NCBI RefSeq assembly: GCF_012932215.1
Contig: NZ_CP048788.1
Span: 3,410,001 to 3,474,000, forward strand
DNA from: Roseobacter ponti
GTDB taxonomy: Bacteria; Pseudomonadota; Alphaproteobacteria; Rhodobacterales; Rhodobacteraceae
Direction: 5' to 3'
Length of the DNA: 64,000 nucleotides
In this document: positions 51,316-60,258 of the stretch, piece after piece
How the letters are laid out: each line of letters begins with the position of its first letter
Position numbering within the stretch: position 1 is the stretch's first letter
Position numbers and translations under genes: made by a program
Notes under the pieces: model-generated
What the model was told of the DNA's origin: nothing
The model's database searches: none
What the model saw: the letters and a program-made list of their open reading frames with translations, nothing else

Positions 51316-51732
51316 ATGGCTATGAAAATTCGTCTCGCCCGCGGCGGCTCCAAAAAGCGCCCCTTCTACCGTATCGTTGCCGCCGACAGCCGGATGCCGC
51401 GCGACGGCCGCTTTATCGAAAAGCTGGGCACCTATAACCCGCTGCTGCCCAAAGACAGCGAAGAGCGCGTGAAGATGGACGTCGAGCGCGTTCAGCACTG
51501 GATCGCGCAGGGCGCCCAGCCCACAGACCGTGTTGCCCGTATGCTGGAAGCCGCTGGTGCGACCGAGAAAACCGAGCGGAACAACCCCAACAAAGGCACC
51601 CCCGGCAAGAAAGCCCAGGAGCGCGCTCAGGAGAAAGCCGACAAGGCCGCAGCCGCAGCAGAAGCCGCAGCCGCCCCTGCTGAAGCGCCCGCCGAAGAGC
51701 CAGCAGCAGAAGAAGCCGCGGCAGAAGAGTAA
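51316..51732 (+). CDS. rpsP: 30S ribosomal protein S16
   Basis: This 138-residue small-subunit protein has its core at residues 1-80: [20 protein letters not shown] and [20 protein letters not shown] then NPL. The remaining 55 residues form an Ala/Glu/Lys/Pro-rich low-complexity tail; many alphaproteobacterial S16 proteins are extended like this. It opens the rpsP-rimM-trmD block. Confidence 0.96.
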   Translation: MAMKIRLARGGSKKRPFYRIVAADSRMPRDGRFIEKLGTYNPLLPKDSEERVKMDVERVQHWIAQGAQPTDRVARMLEAAGATEKTERNNPNKGTPGKKAQERAQEKADKAAAAAEAAAAPAEAPAEEPAAEEAAAEE

Positions 51733-51836
51733 GCCGCGCGTGCCGGCTGTCCCCCCGGGGACAGCCGCTGCCTCACAAGACCGGCACCGCCCCCGCATCG
51801 CCCGGGGCGGGCCACATTACATGAGCCGGACAACGC

Positions 51837-51980
51837 ATGTTCAGACCCATCCGTTCGCTGATGCTGATCCTTTTCGCCTTTCTGGCGGGGATCTTTTTCG
51901 AGCGCGCCGGCTCATCGGACCGCTGCCTTGATCGGGGCGGCGCAATGTCCGAAGGTCTGTGCATCGGAGTGGACGAATGA
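51837..51980 (+). CDS. 47-aa membrane protein between rpsP and rimM
   Basis: A 47-residue frame starts [20 protein letters not shown] and ends [10 protein letters not shown]. It has one N-terminal hydrophobic helix (about 8-21) and a short polar tail with two Cys (RCLDRGG, LCIG). Its TGA overlaps the rimM ATG by 4 bp (ATGA at 51977), so it is probably translated and coupled to rimM. No family is recognised. It is too short for ordinary gene calling, so it may be absent from annotations. Confidence 0.65.
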   Translation: MFRPIRSLMLILFAFLAGIFFERAGSSDRCLDRGGAMSEGLCIGVDE

Positions 51981-52483
51981 GCGGTGACAAAATCTGTGTC
52001 GGTGCCATCGGCGGCGCTTACGGCGTGCGCGGCGAACTGCGCGTGAAAAGCTTCTGCGCCGTGCCTGAAGACCTCGAAAGCTATTCTCCGCTGACGTCCG
52101 GGGACGGAAGCCGCGCCTTTCACCTGGCACTCGTGCGCCCGGTGAAAAACGGCTTTGTGGCGCGGATCGTCGAGGTGGCCAGCAAGGAAGAGGCCGACGC
52201 GCTCAAAGGTGTGCAGCTTTTTGCGGACCGCGACCAGTTGCCCTCTCTGCCCGACGATGAATACTATCACACCGATCTGATGGGGCTTGATGTGCTGGAC
52301 ACCGGCGGCACACTGTTGGGCACCGTGAAACAGGTGCTCGATCACGGCGCCGGCGATCTGCTGGAAGTGCAGCGGCCGGGCTCGTCCGAGACGGTGCTGC
52401 TGCCCTTTACGCTGGCGGCCGTGCCGACGGTGGATCTGGCGACAGGACGTATAATCGCTGACCCGCCCGAGGGGCTCTTCTGA
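51977..52483 (+). CDS. rimM: Ribosome maturation factor RimM
   Basis: This 168-residue 30S assembly factor binds S19 and the 3' domain of 16S rRNA. It starts [20 protein letters not shown] (RimM N-terminal beta-barrel). The C-terminal PRC-barrel begins at [20 protein letters not shown] and ends [20 protein letters not shown]. The ATG at 51977, overlapping the small membrane-protein gene, is favoured over an in-frame start at 51959. Confidence 0.94.
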   Translation: MSGDKICVGAIGGAYGVRGELRVKSFCAVPEDLESYSPLTSGDGSRAFHLALVRPVKNGFVARIVEVASKEEADALKGVQLFADRDQLPSLPDDEYYHTDLMGLDVLDTGGTLLGTVKQVLDHGAGDLLEVQRPGSSETVLLPFTLAAVPTVDLATGRIIADPPEGLF

Positions 52484-52484
52484 G

Positions 52485-53276
52485 ATGGGTGACGCGCCCC
52501 GCAGCCACGGCCGCAAGACAATCCGGCAGGCGCTGAAACCGCGCTCTCTGATGGAGGGGGACGAGGAACTCGCCGGTGTCTGGCAGGCGCGGATCGTGAC
52601 GCTCTTCCCCGATGCTTTTCCCGGCGTTCTCGGGCTCTCTCTCACGGGCAGGGCGCTGAGCGAAGGGCGCTGGCAGCTGCACACCCATGATCTGCGTGAT
52701 TTCGGCATCGGAAAACACCGCAACGTGGACGACACGCCCGCGGGCGGCGGCGCCGGTATGGTGCTGCGCGCGGATGTGGTTGGGCCGGCCATCGAGGCCG
52801 CACAGGCCCATGCCCGTGGCCGCTGGCCCGTGCTTTACATGTCGCCCCGCGGGCGGCCCTTTGATCAGGCCATGGCCCGCGATCTGGCGCGCTCAGACGG
52901 GGTCACGATGCTTTGTGGCCGCTTTGAAGGCGTGGATGAGAGGGTGCTGGAGCACTACGGCGTGACCGAGGTGTCGCTGGGTGATTTCGTAATGACCGGG
53001 GGTGAACCTGCCGCACAGGCGATGCTGGATGCGACCGTGCGTCTGCTGCCCGGTGTTCTGGGCAATGCCGAGAGCACTGTGGAGGAAAGCCATTCGGCGG
53101 GTCTGCTGGAGCATCCGCAATACACCCGACCGGCAAGCTGGGAAGGCCGGGAGATCCCGCCCGTTCTGATGTCCGGCAACCACGGCGAGATCGAAAAATG
53201 GCGCCGCGCGCAGGCCGAAGAGCTGACCCGCACCCGCCGTCCGGATATGTGGACGCGGCGCGATCAGTCGTCGTAG
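52485..53276 (+). CDS. trmD: tRNA (guanine37-N1)-methyltransferase
   Basis: This 263-residue SPOUT methyltransferase modifies G37 of tRNAs and prevents frameshifting. Its core starts at ARIVTLFPDAFPGVLGLSLT, preceded by about 34 extra N-terminal residues. The knot region that binds S-adenosylmethionine includes LCGRFEGVDERVLEHYG and VSLGDFVMTGGEPAAQAM. The ATG lies one base after the rimM stop. The N-terminal extension is unusual compared with E. coli TrmD. Confidence 0.94.
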   Translation: MGDAPRSHGRKTIRQALKPRSLMEGDEELAGVWQARIVTLFPDAFPGVLGLSLTGRALSEGRWQLHTHDLRDFGIGKHRNVDDTPAGGGAGMVLRADVVGPAIEAAQAHARGRWPVLYMSPRGRPFDQAMARDLARSDGVTMLCGRFEGVDERVLEHYGVTEVSLGDFVMTGGEPAAQAMLDATVRLLPGVLGNAESTVEESHSAGLLEHPQYTRPASWEGREIPPVLMSGNHGEIEKWRRAQAEELTRTRRPDMWTRRDQSS

Positions 53277-53323
53277 GGTACCCTCTGTGGCGGCCCGTCG
53301 CGCCGCATCTGCAGGAGCCTGAA

Positions 53324-53929
53324 ATGTCCCGGATGACCCCCGTCTTTTTCTGTATCGCACTGGCCGGCCCCGGCGTTGCGGCCCCTTCTTTTGACTGTGC
53401 CAAAGCCTCGGGCGCGGTGGAGGAGCTGATCTGTGCCGATGCGGATCTGGCGGCACTCGACCAGGTTCTCGCCGGTCGCTACAGCGCCGCACGAGAGGTG
53501 ACACGCGGGCTCGATGCGGGAGCGGCGGAGGCGGAAAACACCCTCAAAGCCGAACAGCGCGGATGGATAAAGGGCCGCGATGACTGCTGGAAAGCCGGTG
53601 ATCTGCGCGCCTGTGTCGAGGCCGCTTATCTTATGCGCGAGGGTCATCTCGTCGCGCGCTGGATGCTGGAGGCGCCGTTTGCGACCACCTTCTGGACCTG
53701 CGGAACGCCGGCAAACGAGCTGGTGACGATGTTCTTTGATACGCCCCTGCCCTCTGTTCGGTTCGAGCGCGGCGACACGGTGGATACCGGCACGCTTACT
53801 CCGACAGCCTCAGGCAGCAGATACGAAGGCAGTTTCGGGCGGTCCCTCTGGATCAAAGGCGATGAGGCCACCTGGCGCGAAGCGGATCCCGACGGCACGA
53901 CAGTCACCTGCACGGCGGCCGGCAGCTGA
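53324..53929 (+). CDS. Lysozyme-inhibitor-type protein: LprI domain fused to MliC-like domain
   Basis: This 201-residue secreted protein has a signal-like N-terminus (MSRMTPVFFCIALAGPGVAA). Residues 22-110 form an LprI/DUF1311-type region (FDCAKASGAVEELICADADL, KAEQRGWIKGRDDCW) with four Cys. The C-terminal part (FWTCGTPANELVTMFFDTPL ... VTCTAA) matches the MliC/PliC lysozyme-inhibitor fold with two Cys. Both domains are associated with lysozyme inhibition, so it may protect the cell wall in the periplasm. GCAGGAG precedes the ATG. It sits inside the translation block. Confidence 0.7.
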   Translation: MSRMTPVFFCIALAGPGVAAPSFDCAKASGAVEELICADADLAALDQVLAGRYSAAREVTRGLDAGAAEAENTLKAEQRGWIKGRDDCWKAGDLRACVEAAYLMREGHLVARWMLEAPFATTFWTCGTPANELVTMFFDTPLPSVRFERGDTVDTGTLTPTASGSRYEGSFGRSLWIKGDEATWREADPDGTTVTCTAAGS

Positions 53930-54088
53930 ACGACTGCACGCTGCGGGCCACAGAGCGCATCTGCGAACATTCCAGACAGGGCGGCAAAACCGCGGCACAG
54001 CCAGACATTTGCGCTGCACGCCTCCGGGCGGCCGGGCCGGGCCGGTGCCTGCACTGCCCGGACGGCTGCGAATGCGCAGGCCGGACCT

Positions 54089-54649
54089 TTACCCGGCCCC
54101 CCCTTCGCCCCCGTCGCGCTCATGGCCCACCTGCACCGCATCGATCTCGCGCGGGCGCAGGATGTAGGATTTCGGCCGGTTGCGGGTGCTGATGTCACAG
54201 GCGGGTGGCGCGCCGAACTGCTGCAGCTTTCCGTCCTGACCGGAAAAGGCCCAGCGCCCGGCAACAAGCTGATAGGTGCGCGTTTCGTTGCCTTCGTCGT
54301 CCTGGAAAAACTGTTTGCGCCAGGACCCTTTGATCTGCACCGGCAGGCGCATGAACTCCACCGGTGGTACCGGTCGCTTTGACGCCACCGCCGCCTGACG
54401 GACGCGGCCGTCGACCCAGCGCAGATGCGCCTCAAGCGGGCCCGTTTCGCGCGCACGGCGGCCTGCGAAAACCACGGCAATCTCGGTTTCTTTCTCGAAA
54501 AAGCCACGTACGATCAGGTTAGTGGCTGACAAACGGTTAAGCTGTGGGATGAGCTCCACTGCGACAGGTCCCCCGTAGGTCCGGAAAAGACCGCGGTCCT
54601 CCAGTTCCGGAGAGATATCATCAGCGGCAATTTCGCCCGTGCGCGGCAT
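54089..54649 (-). CDS. Conserved hypothetical protein, 186 aa
   Basis: This 186-residue soluble protein has many basic residues, a central WVDGRVRQAAVASKRPVPPV and a C-terminal GRWAFSGQDGKLQQFGAPPA. The Arg-rich tail ends REIDAVQVGHERDGGEGGAG. I recognise no family. The ATG at 54649 with GGTAGGG in front is preferred to an upstream start at 54823. It is the only reverse-strand gene inside the rpsP-rpmE block. Confidence 0.6.
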   Translation of the reverse strand: MPRTGEIAADDISPELEDRGLFRTYGGPVAVELIPQLNRLSATNLIVRGFFEKETEIAVVFAGRRARETGPLEAHLRWVDGRVRQAAVASKRPVPPVEFMRLPVQIKGSWRKQFFQDDEGNETRTYQLVAGRWAFSGQDGKLQQFGAPPACDISTRNRPKSYILRPREIDAVQVGHERDGGEGGAG

Positions 54650-54993
54650 AAACCCTACCTGTTCCACAGCCCCTTCACCCTGCCCTGCGCAGGCCGCAGG
54701 GAAAGCCTTTCCGGCATACACCCCCGGCCTTAAGGAAACCTTTAACGCGTGCGGCACCGATGTGGCGCAGCCGCCGCCCGCAAGCCCCTTGATCCGGGCC
54801 ACGTTCCCGCCTATACCGCGCAAATCCGGAATCGCTCATGGCTCTTCCGGTATGTTCTGCTGTGGCGGAACATGAACCAAGGAATGATGTTTGTATCCTC
54901 CCGGCGGGCGCCCAGGGCGCACCCGATACACCCCGGAGCTCTGAAACGCGCAAAACTTCGCGGAACAACCGCGAGCAGATAGGAGACGATCAG
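54650..54993. other. 344-bp intergenic region upstream of rplS
   Basis: This gap separates the divergent hypothetical gene from rplS and contains no supported gene. It holds the rplS promoter (54789-54817), an ATGTTC...GAACAT hairpin near 54855-54875 in the leader, and a TTAA-N8-TTAAC near miss to the CtrA consensus at 54730-54746. The presumed rplS leader of about 170 nt may be structured. Confidence 0.5.
54789..54817 (+). promoter_or_regulatory. Promoter of rplS-rpmE
   Basis: TTGATC (54789-54794) is 17 bp before TATACC (54812-54817), a good sigma-70 match, about 175 bp upstream of the rplS ATG. Confidence 0.55.
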
Positions 54994-55377
54994 ATGGATC
55001 TGATTGCAGAGATTGAAGCGGAACAGATTGCCGCTCTGGGGAAAGAAATCCCCGATTTCCGTGCCGGCGACACCGTGCGCGTGGGTTTCAAAGTAACCGA
55101 AGGCACACGCACCCGTGTGCAGAACTACGAAGGTGTGTGCATCGCGCGCAACAACGGCAAAGGCATCGCCGGCTCCTTCACCGTTCGCAAGATTTCCTTT
55201 GGTGAGGGCGTGGAGCGTGTGTTCCCGCTGCATTCCACCAATATCGACAACATCACCGTTGTCCGCCGTGGCCGTGTGCGTCGCGCCAAGCTTTACTATC
55301 TGCGCTCGCGCCGTGGTAAATCCGCACGGATCACCGAAAACTCCAACTACAAGCCCCGCTCGGGCGCTGAAGCGTAA
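54994..55377 (+). CDS. rplS: 50S ribosomal protein L19
   Basis: This 127-residue large-subunit protein lies at the 30S-50S interface. Family blocks are [60 protein letters not shown] and [19 protein letters not shown]. The ATG at 54994 follows AGGAGACGATCAG; upstream codons in frame are not L19. It is followed 11 bp later by rpmE. Confidence 0.96.
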   Translation: MDLIAEIEAEQIAALGKEIPDFRAGDTVRVGFKVTEGTRTRVQNYEGVCIARNNGKGIAGSFTVRKISFGEGVERVFPLHSTNIDNITVVRRGRVRRAKLYYLRSRRGKSARITENSNYKPRSGAEA

Positions 55378-55388
55378 AGGCCGGACCG

Positions 55389-55610
55389 ATGAAAGCAGAT
55401 ACACATCCCGACTACCACATGATCGACGTCAAAATGACCGATGGCACCGTGGTGCAGATGAAATCCACCTGGGGCAAAGAGGGCGACCAGCTGTCACTCG
55501 ACATCGACCCTTCAGTGCACCCGGCATGGACCGGCGGCTCCTCACGCCTGATGGATACCGGCGGCCGCGTGTCCAAGTTCAAGAACAAATACGCAGGTCT
55601 CGGCTTCTGA
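55389..55610 (+). CDS. rpmE: 50S ribosomal protein L31
   Basis: This 73-residue ribosomal protein contains [20 protein letters not shown] and [20 protein letters not shown]. The four zinc-binding Cys of the classical L31 are absent, as in zinc-independent C- forms. It is followed by a strong terminator that closes the rplS-rpmE transcript. Confidence 0.95.
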   Translation: MKADTHPDYHMIDVKMTDGTVVQMKSTWGKEGDQLSLDIDPSVHPAWTGGSSRLMDTGGRVSKFKNKYAGLGF

Positions 55611-55636
55611 GCCACGCCATCTTCGGATGACTGCAG

Positions 55637-55668
55637 GGGCCTCTCAGGAAACTGAGGGGCCCTTTTTT
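55637..55668 (+). terminator. Intrinsic terminator after rpmE
   Basis: An 11-bp stem with one G-T pair (55637-55647 with 55652-55662), a GAAA loop and six T residues follow the rpmE stop by 26 bp. Confidence 0.92.
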
Positions 55669-55704
55669 CATTCTGGTCTGGGCCCGCACGGCCGGACCGC
55701 CCGT

Positions 55705-57192
55705 TCAGATTTTCGAGAACACCCAGGCATTATCTTTGCGCCACTTTGCGTCGTCCAGCAGTTTATCAGAGATCCCGAGGTCGGGATTGAGCTGGTCACT
55801 GGTATCGGTTCCGAACATCTTTTTCGGAACACCGTTTCCGGCAATAATCGCGTCGTGCCAGCGCGGCGGGCGCGTGCCGCTCCCCAGATCGCAGAACTGA
55901 TCGCCGATGAAGATTTGTGAATAATAAAGGCTGCCGCAGCTCTTTTCAGAAGCCGAGCCCAGTTTGTAAGTCTTTTTATCAAACTTGCGTTTGCGCGCCT
56001 TTTTGGTTTTGACGGAATTCGATACTACCCCCCATCTCTGGATTGAATAGGCGGTGTGTTTTGACTCCAGCCTGCTCTTGAGGGCGATCAGGACCCGGAA
56101 GGCTTCGTAGTGAAATCCCAGGGCATGCGCTCTGCGGATATCGTCGAGCTTGTTCGGCCACCGGATATCTCCGGACTCGCGCAGCACAGAGAAGGCCTCA
56201 AGGTTGCCCCAGTCGTTGCATATCGCGTCATGCACCTCTTCGAGCCGCAACACCGCATCGATAAAGGCCGCGTCGACTTTGAGCCCGAGGTCTTTTATCG
56301 CCGCGCTGATCCTGCCGGACGGATCGCCCATGTTCGATTTTGTGTGATCCCACAAAAAACCCATCATCATGCCCAGCATTGCGCCTTGCGGGCCTGCTTT
56401 ACCGGCTGCCGTCTTCAGCAGCTTCATCGCGAGGTCCATGAAAAACACCGCTTTGGTATCTACTTTCTCAACGAGACGGTATTTGTCGTTAACCGTGTCC
56501 AGAAAGTGGTGATCGAACACCTTCTCGTCGCGGTACATGTTCCGCAGATGCCCGCCGTCGCCGAACCAGTCCTTCGCGTAGGTGAAAAAGGTCACTTCCC
56601 TTTCAAGATGTTTCAGAACGCTTTCCCAGGCCGCTTTCTTTTTCGCGGGTCGGCGGGGCGGCTTGATGTCGCTGATCATCTTCGGTGTCAGCCGGTCACC
56701 CTGATCATCCATCGGCGCGATGCCCAGTTGCCGTACAATGGCGTCATAGGCGTCTTTTTCCAGACCCTCATAGGCCAGCTCCGGAAATGTCTCTCCACTG
56801 GGCTTACAGGTCATCACCCGGTCCAGCACATCCGCGACAGGCGATGCGAGCGCCGTAAGCGGCGCACCATCGTTCATCCACGCGAGATCGTCAGGCACCT
56901 CCGGAACGGCTTCTTCTTCCGGCTCAGCGGTGGTGACAGGACGCAGTGTGATGCTCCCGTCGGTCAGCTCAAATGCCGGATCGCCGATATCCTGCACGGC
57001 GGCCCGGATCGCGGCATGTTCTGTCTCATCTGCCTCGCTGATACACACAACCAGGCGCGGGATGCGTGCTCCGGCCGGTGCGACATCCAGGATTTCCGTC
57101 CGCCCCGTCAGCTCTGCGGGCACCCGCTTCTGCAGCGCGTGCAGATACTCCACAGCGTCACCTTCACCCATCTGTGCGATTGCCAGTTTCAA
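55705..57192 (-). CDS. Orphan hypothetical protein, 495 aa
   Basis: This is a 495-residue protein with no signal peptide, membrane helix or recognised family. Residues 1-90 look like a compact alpha/beta domain (MKLAIAQMGEGDAVEYLHAL). Residues 90-130 are an acidic Pro/Glu linker. A Lys-rich segment (KPPRRPAKKKAAWESVLKHL) and a long helical region follow, with a met-rich turn (GAMLGMMMGFLWDHTKSN). The C-terminus is basic, then Gly/Asp-rich (SVKTKKARKRKFDKKTYKLG). Its composition is lower in GC and richer in Lys than neighbours, which hints at horizontal origin. Its function cannot be named. Confidence 0.65.
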   Translation of the reverse strand: MKLAIAQMGEGDAVEYLHALQKRVPAELTGRTEILDVAPAGARIPRLVVCISEADETEHAAIRAAVQDIGDPAFELTDGSITLRPVTTAEPEEEAVPEVPDDLAWMNDGAPLTALASPVADVLDRVMTCKPSGETFPELAYEGLEKDAYDAIVRQLGIAPMDDQGDRLTPKMISDIKPPRRPAKKKAAWESVLKHLEREVTFFTYAKDWFGDGGHLRNMYRDEKVFDHHFLDTVNDKYRLVEKVDTKAVFFMDLAMKLLKTAAGKAGPQGAMLGMMMGFLWDHTKSNMGDPSGRISAAIKDLGLKVDAAFIDAVLRLEEVHDAICNDWGNLEAFSVLRESGDIRWPNKLDDIRRAHALGFHYEAFRVLIALKSRLESKHTAYSIQRWGVVSNSVKTKKARKRKFDKKTYKLGSASEKSCGSLYYSQIFIGDQFCDLGSGTRPPRWHDAIIAGNGVPKKMFGTDTSDQLNPDLGISDKLLDDAKWRKDNAWVFSKI

Positions 57193-57320
57193 ATGATTTC
57201 TCCCGGAAATGTTTCACCCTCAAAGGTTGAAGGCTAACGCAGGGTAATCCGTCTGACAATCCGGGTGATCTTCAGGATTTCAGATTTCCGGTCGGGCGCC
57301 TTTTCTGAGCGCAGAGCCGG

Positions 57321-58190
57321 TCAGACCTGCGCCTGCTGCAACCAGGTGGCAATCGCGCGTCCGATCTCAGGCCCTGAGTCTTCCTGAATGAAATGGCTGC
57401 CGGCGACCTGCACTTCGGTCTGGTTGCGCCATGTACGGCAGAAATCCCGCGGCGCGCCTGTCAGTATGGCACCAGGTTCTGCAGTGACGAACAGCTTTGG
57501 CAGATCGTTACCGGCCATCCATTCCGCGTAAGCGGCGACCCGCGCCGCCACATCCGCCGGCTCTCCGCCAACCGGGATCTGGCGCGGCCAGATCAGCGTG
57601 GGCCAGCGGTCGTCGCGCGCTGCAAAGGGGCTACGGTAAATCTCCATCTCCTCCTCTGTCAGATCGCGCAGCACCGAGCCTGGCAGAACGCGCTCGACAA
57701 AGGTGTTTCTGCCGAGGATCAGATCCTCACCCGCCTCCGAGCGGAAGGCCTGAAAGAGCGGCGTGGCAGCGGGCGAGAACTCTTCCCAGCCGGCCAGTGG
57801 CCGCACGATTGCTTCCATATAGACGATGCCTGCCACCGCATCCGGATGTGTGCGGGCCCAGTCGAACCCCAGCGCCGAGCCCCAGTCATGGATCACCAGG
57901 ACCACTTCTTCTGTCAGCCCCAGCGCCGCCATGAATCCGGCCAGATACCGGCTGTGCACATCGAAGGTATAGGTGTCCGGCCCGGGATCCGGCAGCTTGT
58001 CACTGTTGCCCATCCCAATGAGATCGGGCGCGATGAGCCGCCCCTGTCCGGCAAGTTCCGGCATCACATCTCGCCAGAGATACGACGAGGTCGGGTTGCC
58101 GTGCAGGAACACGATGGGCCGCCCGCTGCCGGTGTCGGCATATGCCATCCCGGCGCCATGCACGGTGACACGTTTGTCCGCGATGCTCAC
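57321..58190 (-). CDS. Haloalkane dehalogenase-type alpha/beta hydrolase
   Basis: This 289-residue alpha/beta hydrolase matches haloalkane dehalogenases of the DhaA/LinB type. The nucleophile Asp102 and halide-binding Trp103 lie in VIHDWGSALGF, halide-binding Asn32 in HGNPTSSYLW, acid Glu126 in YMEAIVRP and His266 in GSHFIQED. The Asp-Glu-His triad with the Asn/Trp halide site is complete, which supports carbon-halogen hydrolysis. It is 15 bp downstream of the CurA-type reductase on the same strand. Confidence 0.85.
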   Translation of the reverse strand: MSIADKRVTVHGAGMAYADTGSGRPIVFLHGNPTSSYLWRDVMPELAGQGRLIAPDLIGMGNSDKLPDPGPDTYTFDVHSRYLAGFMAALGLTEEVVLVIHDWGSALGFDWARTHPDAVAGIVYMEAIVRPLAGWEEFSPAATPLFQAFRSEAGEDLILGRNTFVERVLPGSVLRDLTEEEMEIYRSPFAARDDRWPTLIWPRQIPVGGEPADVAARVAAYAEWMAGNDLPKLFVTAEPGAILTGAPRDFCRTWRNQTEVQVAGSHFIQEDSGPEIGRAIATWLQQAQV

Positions 58191-58205
58191 AGCGCTTCCT
58201 CCCGG

Positions 58206-59237
58206 TTATCCGACCCTGACGACGACCTTGCCAAAGCTGCGCCCTTCAAGCACGTCATTGAGAGCTGCAGGCGCGTTTTCCAGCCCTTCAACCACCTGTT
58301 CGCGATATTCGATCAGCCCCTGATCCAGCCAGTCTTTCATATCCCTGCGGAAGTCTTTGTAGGTCGAGGCCGGAAAGCTGTCGAAGATGATGAAACCCTG
58401 CAGCTTCACTTTCATCTTCAGCACCGTGCTCATGATCATCGGCCCGTAATCCGGTCCGTCGGGCAGGCCATCAAGGTTATACCACCCGGCCACGCCACAG
58501 ACAGGCACGCGCGCAAAAGCATTGAGCAGCGGCAGAACGCCATAGAGCACCTTGCCGCCCACATTCTCGAAATAGACGTCGATGCCATCCGGGCAGGCGG
58601 CGGCCAGTTGCTCTTTGAAATCCTCCGCGCGGTGATCGATGCAGGCGTCAAAGCCGAGGTTCTCGACCACATGCGCGCATTTCTCCGGCCCGCGTGCCAC
58701 GCCCACGACGCGGCAGCCTTTGATCTTTGCGATCTGGCCCACCGTGGCGCCCACCGGCCCAGAAGCGGCGGCGACCACGACCGTCTCGCCCTCTTTCGGC
58801 TCGCCGATCAGCAAAAGCCCCGCCCAGGCGGTGTAGCCGGGCATGCCGAGGAGCCCGAGCGACCATGAAGGGTTCTCCGGGTCCGGCCCGAGGTTCATCA
58901 CGCCCTCACCATCCGAGAGCGCATAATCCTGCCAGCCGCTGCCATTGAGGACCATATCTCCCGGCGCAAAGCCATCGACGTTCGAGGTGATCACCTCGCC
59001 CACGACCTGGCCGGTCATCTCCTCGCCGATCTTGACCGGTTCGGCATAGGATTTCGCGTCATTCATGCGCCCGCGCATGTATGGATCAAGCGAGAGATAC
59101 ACAGTGCGCACCAGCATCTGCCCCGGTCCGGGCTCCGGCACGGCACTGGTTTCCAGGCGCAGCGTGTTGTCATCGGGCATCCCGCGCGGGCGTTCGGCAA
59201 GGACAATGCGGCGGTTGGCGTCTGATGTCTGGGGCAT
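58206..59237 (-). CDS. NADPH-dependent medium-chain reductase, CurA/leukotriene-B4-dehydrogenase type
   Basis: This 343-residue zinc-free oxidoreductase reduces activated double bonds with NADPH. It starts MPQTSDANRRIVLAERPRGM. It has the cofactor loop VVVAAASGPVGATVGQIAKI and the family region DVYFENVGGKVLYGVLPLLN. The ATG at 59237 with AAGGAG in front is preferred to an upstream start at 59291. The haloalkane dehalogenase gene follows, so it may be co-transcribed. Confidence 0.85.
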   Translation of the reverse strand: MPQTSDANRRIVLAERPRGMPDDNTLRLETSAVPEPGPGQMLVRTVYLSLDPYMRGRMNDAKSYAEPVKIGEEMTGQVVGEVITSNVDGFAPGDMVLNGSGWQDYALSDGEGVMNLGPDPENPSWSLGLLGMPGYTAWAGLLLIGEPKEGETVVVAAASGPVGATVGQIAKIKGCRVVGVARGPEKCAHVVENLGFDACIDHRAEDFKEQLAAACPDGIDVYFENVGGKVLYGVLPLLNAFARVPVCGVAGWYNLDGLPDGPDYGPMIMSTVLKMKVKLQGFIIFDSFPASTYKDFRRDMKDWLDQGLIEYREQVVEGLENAPAALNDVLEGRSFGKVVVRVG

Positions 59238-59448
59238 GGCGATCTCCTTAAAGTGCATTCCGACCGTGCCTGTCCCGCCCGCCGGGTGCAATGGCTTTCA
59301 GGGCGCGGGCCCGGGTGCCACACTCTGCTCAAATTCGTACAAATCAGAGACTGATACAGGCCATCGCGGCTTCCCAAATGACTACACCCCACATATAGTG
59401 CGGCCAATACAAAGCCGCGCAAAGCGGCAGGGGCAAAGGATCGGGTAC

Positions 59449-60258
59449 ATGGCGCATATAATCGTCGTCGGAAACGAAAAAGGCGGCGCGGGCAAATCCA
59501 CCGTGTCGATGCATGTCGCGACCGCACTGGCGCGTATGGGTCACAAGGTCAGCGCGCTGGATCTCGATCTGCGGCAACGCACCATGGGGCGCTATGTTGA
59601 AAACCGACAGGCGTTTCTGGCCAATGCAGGGCTGAACCTGCCGGGGCCACGGGTGCATGAGCTGCCCGAGATTGCCGCAGAGACACTGAAACCCGGCGAG
59701 AACATTTATGACCACCGGTTGTCGGCTGCGGTGGCCGAGCTCGAGCCCGATAATGATTTTATCCTGATCGACTGCCCCGGATCACACACCCGCCTGAGCC
59801 AGGTGGCGCACAGCCTTGCGGATACGCTGATCACGCCCCTGAATGACAGCTTCGTCGATTTCGATCTGCTCGCGCGCACCGATCCGACGGGCGAGGAAAT
59901 TCTCGGACCGTCGGTCTATTCGGAGATGGTCTGGAACGCGCGGCAGCTGCGCGCGCAGGCGGGCCTTACCCCCATCGACTGGATCGTCGTACGCAATCGC
60001 ATGGGCGCACAGCGGATGGTCAACAAGGAAAAGATGGAGCGCGCGATCAGCAATCTCAGCCGCCGCATCGGGTTCCGCATTGCACCGGGCTTTTCCGAGC
60101 GGGTCGTGTTCCGGGAGCTTTTCCCGCGCGGGCTGACGCTGCTCGATCTGAAGGACATCGGTGTCAAACAGCTCAATATCTCCAACGTGGCCGCCCGTCA
60201 GGAACTGCGCGATCTGGTGAAATCCCTCAACCTGCCAGGCGTCACGGTCGATTTCTGA
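59449..60258 (+). CDS. mipZ: Cell division site-positioning ATPase MipZ
   Basis: This 269-residue ParA/MinD-type ATPase forms gradients from the poles and inhibits FtsZ assembly away from midcell. The N-terminus MAHIIVVGNEKGGAGKSTVS holds the deviant Walker A with Lys11 and Lys16. Walker-B-like FILIDCPGSHTRLSQVAHSL and VVRNRMGAQRMVNKEKMERA fit MipZ. The ATG at 59449 is preferred because it opens the domain; the frame is open well upstream. Its last 17 bp overlap the convergent DMT gene. Confidence 0.93.
   Translation: MAHIIVVGNEKGGAGKSTVSMHVATALARMGHKVSALDLDLRQRTMGRYVENRQAFLANAGLNLPGPRVHELPEIAAETLKPGENIYDHRLSAAVAELEPDNDFILIDCPGSHTRLSQVAHSLADTLITPLNDSFVDFDLLARTDPTGEEILGPSVYSEMVWNARQLRAQAGLTPIDWIVVRNRMGAQRMVNKEKMERAISNLSRRIGFRIAPGFSERVVFRELFPRGLTLLDLKDIGVKQLNISNVAARQELRDLVKSLNLPGVTVDF

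Noticed and set aside
54730-54746. Second CtrA-like site upstream of the 186-aa hypothetical gene
   Set aside because: The half-sites TTAA and TTAAC are separated by 8 bp instead of the required 7.
57393-58868. 491-codon plus-strand frame across the dehalogenase and CurA-type genes
   Set aside because: Both reverse-strand genes have complete catalytic motifs; the plus frame is a His/Arg-rich shadow.
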